64,000 bases of DNA from Omphiscola glabra (Eukaryota; Mollusca; Gastropoda; Lymnaeidae), in contig OZ024794.1 of NCBI GenBank assembly GCA_964017045.1, positions 50,039,013-50,103,012 on the forward strand, given 5' to 3'. Made by a program: the position numbers and the translations under genes. Below, piece by piece: positions 12,272 through 22,566 of this stretch (its first letter is position 1; each line of letters starts with the position of its first letter). The notes beneath the pieces were generated by a model. That model worked only from the letters and a program-made list of their open reading frames with translations, was not told where the DNA came from and did not search any database.

Positions 12272-13873
12272 ATGACGGACAGCCAAACGTTTGAGGGATT
12301 GATTGATGAGCTCGGTGGCATGGGAAAGTTTCAGTGGTGTGTGGCTCTCTGCATAGTGTCGTCCCAGTTCACCATGGGCTGGAGCATGCTGCAAATGTCG
12401 TTTGCGTCCATGGTCCCTGACTACATGTGTATCGTTGGAGACGGCGGGGGCAATGACACGACATATAACGATACCCTCAATGTGTGTGACGTGAATGGAA
12501 CCAAGTGCTCGAGGTATCTCTTTCGGGGTTCTGTCCAAACAGTCTCCTCGGAATGGGGCCTTCTTTGTGATTTCAAGTGGGTCAAGGCCACCGTCACATC
12601 TATACAGATGGCAGGGGTGTTTCTGGGAGCGCTGGTCGCAGGACAACTTAGTGACCTGTATGGCAGAAAGAAAGCCCTTTATGCCTTTGTAGTGGAACAT
12701 ATCGTATTTAACCTGATAGCGGCTTTCTCCACCTCTTGGATAATGTTTGCAGCGATGAGATTTTTCATAGGAATAGGGATTGGTGCGGTGGTGGTTGTGG
12801 TTTTCCCTTTCTCAATGGAGTTTTTGCCATTGAAATGGCGGCCATTGCTATCTATACTGCCGTCGTGGACTCTGGGAGTCGCATTCTTTTCGGCTGCCGC
12901 GCTCCTCCTAAAGAACTGGTCATATCTCCACATCGCTTGCGCCGTGTGTTCCATTCCATCTGCTGCTGCGTTCTTTTTTGTTCCCGAGAGCATCCGATGG
13001 CTGGCCGTCCACGGACGCATTGAAGAGGCTGAAGAAGTGTTTGGGAGAATCGCTCGCCTCAACGGCAGACCTTTGCCTCCAAAGACTCGCCACTTCCTGG
13101 AAGAGATTGAACGAAATGAAAAAGAGCGACGCAAAAACGGACGACAGTATTCTTACGTTGACATATTCAGGGGCTGGAAGATGATTCGAGTCAGCCTGAG
13201 TCTTTTCTGCTTCTGGTTTACAATGTCCACCATTTTTTACGGCATCTCGTTCGGCGTGTCAAGTTTGTCGGGTAACATGTACTTGAACATATTTCTCCTC
13301 GGGATCATTGAGATCCCGCTGCAGACACTGACAATCTTGTTCAACAATAAAATCGGACGGAGGTGGTCCTCCTTGGCGTTTTTCGGATCGTCCGCCTTCA
13401 TCAGCCTGGGTTGTCTCTTGGCCCAGCTCTACGCAAGCGATGAGTCCCGTGGCGCCTGGATCAATGGACTCAGCCTGACTGAAAAAATGTTGATCGGGGC
13501 CGCCTGGTCCTGCGTTATGACGTGGGGCTCCGAGCTTTACCCGACGGTGACCAGAAATCTCGGCTACAGTTTCTCGAACGTCGGGGCTAGGGTCGGCGGG
13601 ATCGTCTCGCCTTTTATAATAAATTTAGATAAAGACACAATCACCAGATCCTACACAATCATGACTGTTATTTTGGCAGTCAGCACGTTCCTAATGTGTT
13701 TTGTTCCTGAAACCAAAGATACGCTTTTGAAGGACAGCTTGGATAGCACATCGAAAGCTGATCCCGCAGTCACCAAAGAAGATCAGAAACCACAGGAGCT
13801 CAAAGCTATCGATGACGTCGGCTCTAACGGTCATTTCGATAAAAACGCTCATCCAAAACTGACCCATTTTTAA
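12272..13873 (+). CDS. SLC22-type organic cation/solute transporter, paralogue 1
   Basis: Encodes 533 residues, the usual length of SLC22 (organic cation/anion transporter) members of the major facilitator superfamily. These plasma membrane uniporters or exchangers carry small organic ions and solutes. Layout: cytosolic N-terminus, first membrane segment near residues 22-45, a large extracellular loop with cysteines 53, 72, 79 and 99 and sequons NDT, NDT and NGT, then the SEWGLLCD motif and the MFS signature GQLSDLYGRK (124-133). IRWLAVHGRIEEAE (about 242-255) is the SLC22 central cytosolic loop. SELYPTVTRNLGYSFSN near 419 and PETK near 480 are family hallmarks. The hydrophilic tail runs 483-533. 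The start follows a splice acceptor. Third-position GC is higher than in the other two copies. Substrate cannot be told. Minus-strand frames here are shadows. Confidence 0.95.
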   Translation: MTDSQTFEGLIDELGGMGKFQWCVALCIVSSQFTMGWSMLQMSFASMVPDYMCIVGDGGGNDTTYNDTLNVCDVNGTKCSRYLFRGSVQTVSSEWGLLCDFKWVKATVTSIQMAGVFLGALVAGQLSDLYGRKKALYAFVVEHIVFNLIAAFSTSWIMFAAMRFFIGIGIGAVVVVVFPFSMEFLPLKWRPLLSILPSWTLGVAFFSAAALLLKNWSYLHIACAVCSIPSAAAFFFVPESIRWLAVHGRIEEAEEVFGRIARLNGRPLPPKTRHFLEEIERNEKERRKNGRQYSYVDIFRGWKMIRVSLSLFCFWFTMSTIFYGISFGVSSLSGNMYLNIFLLGIIEIPLQTLTILFNNKIGRRWSSLAFFGSSAFISLGCLLAQLYASDESRGAWINGLSLTEKMLIGAAWSCVMTWGSELYPTVTRNLGYSFSNVGARVGGIVSPFIINLDKDTITRSYTIMTVILAVSTFLMCFVPETKDTLLKDSLDSTSKADPAVTKEDQKPQELKAIDDVGSNGHFDKNAHPKLTHF

Positions 13874-14327
13874 CAAAACAAATTTTTAATCAGGCTTTCT
13901 GTTTTTACATGTGTGCCAATTTCTTTAATGAAAATGATTGACTGGTTTCTATAAAATAAAATTTAATTTTACATCGCGTTAAAATACTTGATATGAAAGT
14001 GATAGATTGTTAAAGGTGTTTTGATACGTCAAACTGGTATGACCTACAAATTTGATACATTCTTTATGTCAGAAATACGTATTTTTTCTTTAAAATCTGC
14101 TGTAAAATAAACTTTAATTTTTAATACTACTACATTTCATTTTCTTATTTTAACTTTGGTGTAGCTGTCTGGCTCTTGAATGATGTATTGTCTTGTAGTC
14201 TGCTCTTAAATAATGTTGATGGCGATTTTCTTTAAATGAAATCTAATTGGTCTAGTTTAAAGATGAGACAACCTGAAATAGTACCGCTCTCATCCGATAC
14301 CATGGACTTTCAAACTGACTTTTGAGG
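13874..14327. other. 3' region of transporter 1
   Basis: AT-rich probable 3' untranslated sequence with candidate polyadenylation signals AATAAA near 13,955 and 14,107. No other feature seen. Confidence 0.55.
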
Positions 14328-15113
14328 GTTATTTTAGAGACTGGAAGGCTATGGAGGCTACTTTAGACACTGGAAGGCTATGGGTGTTACTTTAGACACT
14401 GGAAGGCTATGGGTGTTACTTTAGACACTGGAAGGCTATGGGTGTTACTTTAGACACTGGAAGGCTATGGGTGTTACTTTAGACACTGGAAGGCTATGGG
14501 TGTTACTTTAGACACTGGAAGGCTATGGGTGTTACTTTAGACACTGGAAGGCTATGGGTGTTACTTTAGACACTGGAAGGCTATGGGTGTTACTTTAGAC
14601 ACTGGAAGGCTATGGGTGTTACTTTAGACACTGCAAGGCTATGGGTGTTACTTTAGACACTGCAAGGCTATGGGTGTTACTTTAGACACTGGAAGGCTAT
14701 GGGTGTTACTTTAGACACTGGAAGGCTATGGGTGTTACTTTAGACACTGCAAGGCTATGGGTGTTACTTTAGACACTGCAAGGCTATGGGTGTTACTTTA
14801 GACACTGGAAGGCTATGGGTGTTACTTTAGACACTGGAAGGCTATGGGTGTTACTTTAGACACTGCAAGGCTATGGGTGTTACTTTAGACACTGCAAGGC
14901 TATGGGTGTTACTTTAGACACTGCAAGGCTATGGGTGTTACTTTAGACACTGGAAGGCTATGGGTGTTACTTTAGACACTGCAAGGCTATGGGTGTTACT
15001 TTAGACACTGCAAGGCTATGGGTGTTACTTTAGACACTGCAAGGCTATGGGTGTTACTTTAGACACTGCAAGGCTATGGGTGTTACTTTAGACACTGGAA
15101 GGCTATGGAGGCA
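14328..15113. repeat. 29-bp minisatellite, about 27 copies
   Basis: Unit GGAAGGCTATGGGTGTTACT followed by TTAGACACT, 29 bp, in a nearly perfect array. The main variation is CTGGAAGG versus CTGCAAGG. The first and last units carry GGCTATGGAGGC instead of GGCTATGGGTG, so the array has distinct edge units. Confidence 0.97.
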
Positions 15114-15580
15114 AACCCAAGCAGAAAAAACATAACAGAGAAATACGAGCCCCGTTAACCACATTGTGTTATCTCCGTCTACTAGATCAACTACTACACA
15201 AAATAACACACTCGCGCACACGTACACACATACACACATATCCCGAAGAGCATTTTTGTATGAAATAAAAACAAACAAAATACACAATAAAGGAATTGTA
15301 AGGATGAAATGCCCAGCCCTGGCATTTGATCCGATAATAAAAACTGCCCGAGACAACGTTACACGTATAACAAACTTAAAAATATTTATTTAAAAGGTTC
15401 TGTGCATTCCAAAAATACTAACTTTGCGAATAGTTACACTAACGTTTGTCATGTCCAGCAATATTTATTCCATTCAATGAAATATTTTTGTATCTTTGTT
15501 CCTTATTTACAATACAAAATTGTTTTTGGAGTTTATTCATAAAAAAAATAAATATAAAACCACCAGTTTACAAATACCAA

Positions 15581-15628
<48 letters not shown>

Positions 15629-16700
15629 AAAAGGAGTGTGGCAGCGGAAACCTCGAAATTCTCCCATTGACTTCCACTGCCGCCCTTTTGCGTTGACGAA
15701 GCGTTTAATTTTATATTTACTTTAATTTTATTTTACGTTTACATTTAACACAATTTATTTATTATTTTTTTTTTTACATAGGAAATAATTGAAAATGGAA
15801 AGAAGAGAAATTTTTTCCATACCAAAGTTACTTTTGTTAAATAATTGTTGATGTTACACTTAAAGTAAGAGCGCATTGTGTAATAAAATGATATATTTTT
15901 ATATGGTATTTATATTTTATTTCCAAAAACAAAATTTATAGTTTTATTTAAATAATTGCAATATATAACATCCATTGTTAGAAATGTATTCTCTTTCCGT
16001 TAATTTGATGGGTCATAAATTATTTAAGGCTACATTTCAATTTGGGAGAAATCGATAACATAAAATATGTTCTTGATCAAAAGGAAAAAACTATTCTAGT
16101 CAAATGAGCATCACAAATACAATATTATCATATTTGTTATAGATGTTTCATGACATATTTAATGCATATTTTATAATAATTAAAATTTAATACATTTGTT
16201 TGTTGTCGTAACAATTAATTTAGAGTAGTTTCACTATAATGTTTTAATGTGTGCCCCAGCAGACGTCTTTAAAAAATGATTTTCATGGTCAGTTCCGTTA
16301 GAAAAATTTTCAAGGCTAGATTCTAATTTTTAGACACGATTAGACAACGAAGTTTTCATGTAAGCGGACATAACTATATCAAAATTTGTAAATTTTTATT
16401 AATTGGATTGTATCCCTTAGACTTTTAACCCGCACTATGGGTTCTTTGTTTATTATTGTCAACAAGGATAATTTATATAAGAAATATCATTTGCGGTTAT
16501 AAGCGTATGAAAATAATAATAAATAATGTAACCAATTTAAATAAGAATAAAAAATTTAACCAATGGAAATAAAAGTAAATAGTTTAACCACTGTAAATTG
16601 CAATTTCTTAGTTTACGCTTTCTATGATGACGACTTGGGAGAATGGTTTGGATTTATCATTTATTTTCAGAGTATATCTTTAGAAAGTAGTTGTTAAGCT
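15114..16700. other. AT-rich intergenic sequence with poly-T tract
   Basis: Contains a CA-rich run near 15,210-15,240 and an uninterrupted run of about 42 T at 15,583-15,624. Open frames across the T run are low-complexity artefacts. No gene or transposon recognised. Confidence 0.5.
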
Positions 16701-17088
16701 CAGTGGTTCCTAAATTTTGCTATTCTCGGTGTCCTTGCTGAATCCACTTGTTCAATGCCCGGAGGCTCCCTATTTCAAATTTTTCAAACTACTCTGAGAA
16801 ATAGTGATATAACTTTTGTAAACATTTTAAAATGATTTTGTAAAAAATAAATAAACACGTTGTTGAGATCATTAATAAAGTAGTTAAATAAATGCAACTT
16901 AAATGAAATTACATGGATCAATTTGCCTTGTGTTGGGCACCTCAAATGTTCTCAAATCTTTCGCGTCCTACAGTAATGAACTAACAATTGGAAATAAAAT
17001 TATGAAAATAATATGATAGCCTGCGGCGCCCTTGGGAGGAAGCCCCCAACTCACCCCGAGGGCGCGGCGCACACGTTGGCAACCACTG
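16701..17088 (+). mobile_element. Decayed hAT-type element (CAGTGGTTCC termini)
   Basis: Starts CAGTGGTTCCTAAATTTTG and ends GTTGGCAACCACTG, an inverted pair typical of hAT. The first 60 bp match 62,433-62,502. There is no coding capacity and the flanking 8-mers no longer match. Confidence 0.65.
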
Positions 17089-17167
17089 GTTGTAACCATT
17101 AAAATTTAGAAATTCAATCACCTGATAGTTGGTTCGGACTCAAGTGTTGATGTCCACGTGACCCAAC

Positions 17168-17336
17168 CAGTGGCGTATCGAGCTTAACTCGCGCCCGGGG
17201 CACAATACCTTTTTACCGCCCCCCCCTCTATTCGAAAACCATACAATATTATATGTAAAATATACCATTTGGCGCCACTTTGTGAGTAGCGCCCGGGGCA
17301 TGGTGCCCCCCTTGCCACCCCCTCGCTACGCCACTG
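17168..17336 (+). mobile_element. hAT MITE family A (CAGTGGCGTAGCGAG), copy 1
   Basis: A 169-bp element with CAGTGGCGTATCGAG and CTCGCTACGCCACTG termini, flanked by GACCCAAC and GACCCAAT (7 of 8 identical). The interior includes CGCGCCCGGGGCACAATACC and CATACAATATTATATG. Other copies: 26,293, 35,340 and 48,165. Confidence 0.9.
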
Positions 17337-17344
17337 GACCCAAT

Positions 17345-17967
17345 TATGGTTGGGGACGATTTTCGGTAGAGGTAAAGTGAAACATCTGATATGATTTCAC
17401 AGTCGACCCTTCCTTTGGTATAAGTATGCATACCCTTTCATCTGACAGCTTTATTCAGTTTTTAATGCATATAATATTTGCTCTTTTCTGTACATTTAAA
17501 TAAAATTTCCTTTCCAACAAGTGGTGCAGATCGAAATATGAAATGGGAAATCAATTCCAAAATACGACATGAGTGTAAGAATTGTAACATTTTATTTTTA
17601 CAACAAGATGTTAATTTAATTGTATGAGTCTGGTGTGTGTCTTGACCTCCGCCGAATCCCTGAGACTGACTCGCCGAACCCCTTTCTATTTGCTCTGTGT
17701 TGTCGGAGATTTCTCTTTGAAATGACTAAATGTTCTTTCGCTGATTGTCTTGGGGTTTTTCCTAGTTGTTGATACGACTAAATGCTGCTTCATTGAAAAT
17801 CCCCGTAGAGTATTATTGTTTGACAAAAGTGTGGATTGCTTTGATATGACTTAACACTGACTATGTTTGTATGGTCTTCTGTTGATTGTTTTGTCACTGA
17901 TAATTCTTTTGGTTAGATTGCATCGTGCGTGAAGTATTGTTTTTATTTTCGTGGAAGCTCCTATGGT
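17345..17967. other. Non-coding gap, nothing recognised
   Basis: Unique-looking AT-rich sequence with T-rich repeats of TTGATTGTTTTG type near 17,740-17,900. No coding or RNA signature. Confidence 0.45.
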
Positions 17968-18160
17968 ATGAATGAATGAATGAATGAATGAATGAATGAA
18001 TGAATGAATGAATGAATGAATGAATGAATGAATGAATGAATGAATGAATGAATGAATGAATGAATGAATGAATGAATGAATGAATGAATGAATGAATGAA
18101 TGAATGAATGAATGAATGAATGAATGAATGAATGAATGAATGAATGAATGAATGAATGAT
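17968..18160. repeat. (TGAA)n microsatellite, about 48 copies
   Basis: A perfect tetranucleotide run of 190 bp. The reverse strand yields IHSF repeats in all frames and is not coding. The lack of interruptions suggests high mutability. Confidence 0.98.
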
Positions 18161-18359
18161 GTTTTGCTGATGGCTGTCATAAAGAATTAGGAAAACCCTG
18201 TGCATACTTTTCACAGATCGATTTGCAGCTGAGAATTTATTAATATTACTTTGTAATCAGTAAATTTAGAAACCATCAATATCATAAATACAAACAACCT
18301 GACATTTCTGTGAAAGGGGAGCATCTCCTAGAAGTTAAAAATTCACATATTTGAGTAAC

Positions 18360-19090
18360 ATCCTCTCCAGGTCAGGGAAAAAAGATGAGTAGATCAACAA
18401 CTAGTTCTTATGTTGCAATCGGAAGGCTCTACAGAAGTGTCCATGAACGAAGAGGTCTCGTTCTTCTCACTAAACCGAAAGTGTACAAGTAAATCGTGTT
18501 CACATCCCTCCTTTACCCTAGCGAGTCGTGGACATGGTACAGCAGACACGCTAGACAGCTAAACCAACTCTTCCTACGCTGTCTACGTAAACTTCTTGAC
18601 ATGAGGGAGGCAGGACAAAGTCGCTGATACAGAAGTTTTACAACAGGCTAACTTTATCAGCATCAACACGCTCCTATAAAACGTGGTAAACCAGATGGAC
18701 AGGGCGTGTTGCGAGAATGCCAGACAGCAGACTCCCTAAGCAACTAATGTTTGGTGAACTCTACAGAGGGAAACGTTCAGCTGACCGACATAATTATGTT
18801 TTAATGAGTGTGTAAAAGCTTCACTCAAATCCATAGACATCGACTTGGATTGGTGGGGAACACATGCTATGGAATGTACAAGCTGGTGGGCAAACTCACA
18901 GTCGGAGCACAATCCTCAGAGAATGATTGCACCGCTCTTGTCCAAGGAAGAGCAGAATCGAGACTCCAATCCAAATAAGACCCACAACAACGTGTGACCT
19001 ACTTGCGGGAAAGGTTTGCAGGCAAAATAGGACTGGCAAGTGACCTGCGTACTCACCGTTCAATATGGCAATGGTCAACTTCAAACGCGA
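18360..19090 (+). mobile_element. Decayed non-LTR retrotransposon, C-terminal ORF2 remnant
   Basis: In shifting frames the plus strand reads KVYK, FTSLLYPSESWTWYSRHARQ, LNQLFLRCLRKLLDMR, then a segment like WTGHVVRMPDSRLPKQLMF and a later WWGTHAMERTSWWANS-like stretch. This order is typical of the region after the reverse transcriptase in animal LINEs. Numerous stops and frameshifts make it a fossil. The clade is not resolved. Confidence 0.75.
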
Positions 19091-19123
19091 AGGACGGAAA
19101 CAAATATATTTATATCTATATAT

Positions 19124-19973
19124 TGTTACGTACTACTATAACGTATATATAATTTAATCTCTTATTTGACAATATGGCTTGCCACAAACAGTACTTAACA
19201 AAGGACGATACCCTTAATTAACTACAGTAATAAAGAACGATACCCAAACTATGGCTAATTACAAATAATAATTTATTAAGCTAACTTTACAATACAAAGT
19301 CAAATAGAATAAAACTAAGGCTATTCACTTACAGTACAGCAATGAACAGGTACCGGTACAATGTTGGAAGATGCACACAAATATACAATAACTATAATTT
19401 ACAATATCTACGATCAGTGCAGTATTTCAGTCTATTAGTCTCGCAGTCTCTATCTAGGTCCCTCTCTCTCTGTCTTGTAGTCTCCATCTAGCTCTCTCTC
19501 ACTCTGTCTCGCAGTCTCCATCCAGATCTCTCTCTGTCTCGCAGTCTCCATCTGGATCTCTCTCTGTCTCGCAGTCTCCATCTAGATCTCTCTCTGTCTC
19601 GCAGTCTCAATCTGGATCTCTCGCAGTCTCCATCTAGATCTCTCTCTCTCGTAGTCTCCATCTAGATCTCTCTCTGCCTCGCAGTGTCTAGCTCTCTCTT
19701 CGATCCGATCATTTATAGTCTTTCGTAGAGACTTTTCCAGAAAAGGGTTACTCATTATATCTGTATCTCGTCCTGTCTCGTCAGTTTAAACAAAATTCGA
19801 CTATAGACTATGTTTACACGTAGTCAAGGTCAAAACTATGTTTACAAGGGAGACAGTTTATAATTAAATCACACCCATCGTCACCGAATTTGGGGTCAAC
19901 TAGAGTTCATGCACGAGATGAAAGAAAAACATGACGTAAACACAATGTAACAAGACAAGCCTCTACCGTAACA
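19124..19973. mobile_element. Candidate solo LTR (TGTTACG...CGTAACA)
   Basis: An 850-bp block begins TGTTACG and ends CGTAACA, the TG...CA inverted ends typical of LTRs, with the 4-bp direct repeat ATAT on both flanks. It carries an internal CT-rich minisatellite. No internal retroviral-type coding sequence is adjacent, so a solo LTR left by recombination is inferred. The AT-rich flank makes the 4-bp duplication weak evidence. Confidence 0.5.
19436..19700. repeat. CT-rich minisatellite inside candidate LTR
   Basis: Imperfect units of 26 to 30 bp built from CTCGCAGTCTCCATCTAGAT and CTCTCTCTG, about nine copies. Confidence 0.88.
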
Positions 19974-20340
19974 ATATAACATAAGATGATTTTTTTTTAA
20001 TTGATCCAAGTAAATGGAAATTTGATTCTTTTTGTTTCACTCTTCATAAACAAAAATAATAATTTCAGTCTGGAAAATCCTTTTCGCAGTTTTTCGTTGT
20101 TCCTTGAAATTATTCTGCCCCAAGACTTTCGTCAAATGATTATTCTGTATGAACCACTCTTGAGTGTGAGTTGTAGTTTGGAACAGAGTTTTTGATCTCT
20201 TGTTAGAACGGACACTCTTCGCGTCTGTAGGCGAGTGGTTGAGAACCCTCGTGTTACAAATGTACGACAGTTGTATGAAAACTCCTTGAAATTCATTCGG
20301 GAATATGGGGATGAACCTGTAACACGTCAACAGTTCCTGT

Positions 20341-20675
20341 CAGGGCAGTGGTGGTTGTTGTCCAACAGGCCTACTGATAGAGGGCCTCGACATTACCTGC
20401 CTCTGCAGTGATGGTTGTTGACTAACAAGCCCACTGTTAAAGGACCTCAACATTAACTGCCCCAGAAATGATGATTGTTGCCTAACAAGCCCACTGATAG
20501 AGGACCTCAACATTAACTGCCTCAGAAATGATGGTTGTTGCCTAACAAGTCCACTGTTAAAGGACCTCAACATTAACTGCCTCAGAAATGATGGTTGTTG
20601 CCTAACAAGTCCACTGATAGAGGACCTCAACATTAACTGCCTCTGCAGTGATGGAAGTTGTCCAACAAGCCTCAG
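20341..20675. repeat. 60-bp tandem repeat, 5-6 copies
   Basis: Exactly 60-bp units beginning near CAGTGATGGTTGTTG and containing GGACCTCAACATTAACTGCC. Because 60 is divisible by 3, the minus strand stays open for 97 codons (20,340-20,633) with a 20-residue periodicity. No independent coding evidence. Sites alternate GATAGAG and GTTAAAG between adjacent units, a two-unit pattern. Confidence 0.93.
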
Positions 20676-21013
20676 ATTAGCGGCTGGACCTGAATAGAGA
20701 ATATGTGCTTCGGAGATGATGAAAACAAGAACATATCAAACAAGTATCATATCTGATTTAAGTTCAAATCCCATCGAGATGTAGAAATAGAATCTAGCCA
20801 TCATGCCTGAATTAGCAGCCAGGTTAATGGTGGGGGTGGTGAGATTTCTCCCCCCCCAGGTCACCGCCCCTTCCTTATGGGATCACTCGGTGTAACACGT
20901 GGTTACCAAAGCGTGACAAACATGCTGGCAGCAATATTCGTGTTCGCTACCCGGTAATATCCATACACAATAATAACTGTTGGTGCAGAAGTCGATGATT
21001 TCAGCCACAAAAA

Positions 21014-21275
21014 GTGCTGGGCGTATGTTCCTCCAGTCTCACCTGTATGTGACATTGAAGTGCTGGGCGTATGTTCCTCCAGTCTCACCTGTATGTGACA
21101 TTGAAGTGCTGGGCGTAGGTTCCTCCAGTCTCACCTTATGTGACATTGAAGTGCTGGGCGTATGTTCCTCCAGTCTCACCTGTATGTGACATTGAAGTGC
21201 TGGGCTTATGTTCCTCCAGTCTCACCTGTATGTGACATTGAAGTGCTGGGCGTATGTTCCTCCTGTATCATCTAT
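21014..21275. repeat. 46-bp tandem repeat, about 6 copies
   Basis: Unit GTGCTGGGCGTATGTTCCTC followed by CAGTCTCACCTGTATGTGAC and ATTGAA. One copy lacks two bases and the last degenerates. Confidence 0.94.
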
Positions 21276-22538
21276 ATGTGACTTTGCACAGCAGGTAAGA
21301 AAAATAATTTCATATACCTATGACTTTCGATTAAATTTTAAAAAAAACTTTAATTATGATGGCCGTATACATATTATGGTTCTTAAAAATATAGGTTATA
21401 ATAATATAACTTGTCACAATGTCATCTTCACATCTGACAACATGCCAAATAATTCTCAATAATGGTTTGTACTTATATTTTTAATTAAAATTAGCTTGTT
21501 TCGTGAGTTATGGAGAAAAACCATGGTTTCCCAATGTTGTATTAAATGCCATTACACCGTGGTCCCATAATTATTTTATTATACAGTAATGAAGTCCAAA
21601 CTTAATACAATCACTTAACATTTCAGTCTCCGCGGGTGAGAGTTGAGAGCATAAGTTTTAAAAAATAAAATCTTCCCACAAATATCATTCACATGCGAGG
21701 TTCTTGCAGGACAGGTGAAGTGAAATAACTAACATTATATGTACATTGAATAACCTTTCCCTTACTTCTAAACAGCTTTAGCGTCCTAATTTATTTTAAC
21801 TAGCATTTCAAGATATATATACATAATTTTTTTTTTTGGAAAAAAAGTTAAACCAGCATTTTTTGCAGATGTATATAGTTTCAAATAATTTGGAGACAAA
21901 AATTTACTTTCGTGGGAAACCTTCATATCACGTTTTTTTCGTTTTGAACTGTGTAGTTATTAAACTACAGATTTGTGTTATACGTAAAGACACAAGACAA
22001 AAATAAAGTACAATACTTCTTAACATTTTGTCCAATATGTCATGGTTGACTGATGTCGTCAGAATGCATGACTCGCTATTTACTGAGATCGTACAGTAAT
22101 CCTTAGATTTATTCTGTATTGTTAAATACAATGTATAGCTAAGTAAATGCCGTGTCCAAGCAAGCATGGATCAACGGGAGATTCCGGGGAGATGGCGCCA
22201 GTCCTCATTCGCTCGTTTCTGCCTCGCCACAAAGAAATTAATTTTAAACAGAACAGAAACGGAAAATATTTTTTTTAAATTTATTCCTTTGAATAATTTA
22301 AAACCTACAAAACCCAGAATTTGGAGAAATAACCATATTTTAGTTTTCGTAACTAATTGATAACTAGATGATAGTTTATGTGATTTAAAAAAAATCGTCT
22401 CATGTAAACAAGAAATAGATCCATACAGAGCAATATTTGTAAAGCTATAAATAATAATCAATCATTGGTTTTAAAAGATATGGCTCATTAAAGACTAGGA
22501 ATTAAAAATAGTTCAATGTCATTGATCATTGCTTTTTT
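21276..22538. other. Region upstream of transporter 2
   Basis: AT-rich with several short open frames lacking motifs. It presumably includes the intron upstream of the transporter 2 coding exon. No promoter element can be identified. Confidence 0.4.
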
Positions 22539-22547
22539 CGATTACAG
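22532..22547 (+). other. 3' splice acceptor before transporter 2 coding exon
   Basis: A T-rich run followed by CGATTACAG ends at 22,547, 19 nt before the ATG at 22,567. It lies at the same place as the acceptors of the two paralogues. Confidence 0.65.
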
Positions 22548-22566
22548 CAAAGAAGTCAAGTGCTCC

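Noticed and set aside
12679..13134. Minus-strand frame of 151 codons inside transporter 1, and similar ones in the paralogues
   Set aside because: Antisense shadows of strongly supported SLC22 coding sequence. The shadow recurs in the paralogues only because the sense strand is conserved.
15446..15696. Frames with long phenylalanine runs
   Set aside because: Caused by the poly-T tract.
17851..18214. Minus-strand frames of IHSF repeats
   Set aside because: Translation of the TGAA microsatellite.
22516..22566. Upstream in-frame ATG of transporter 2
   Set aside because: It lies before the splice acceptor at 22,547. Starting at 22,567 gives the same length as paralogue 1.
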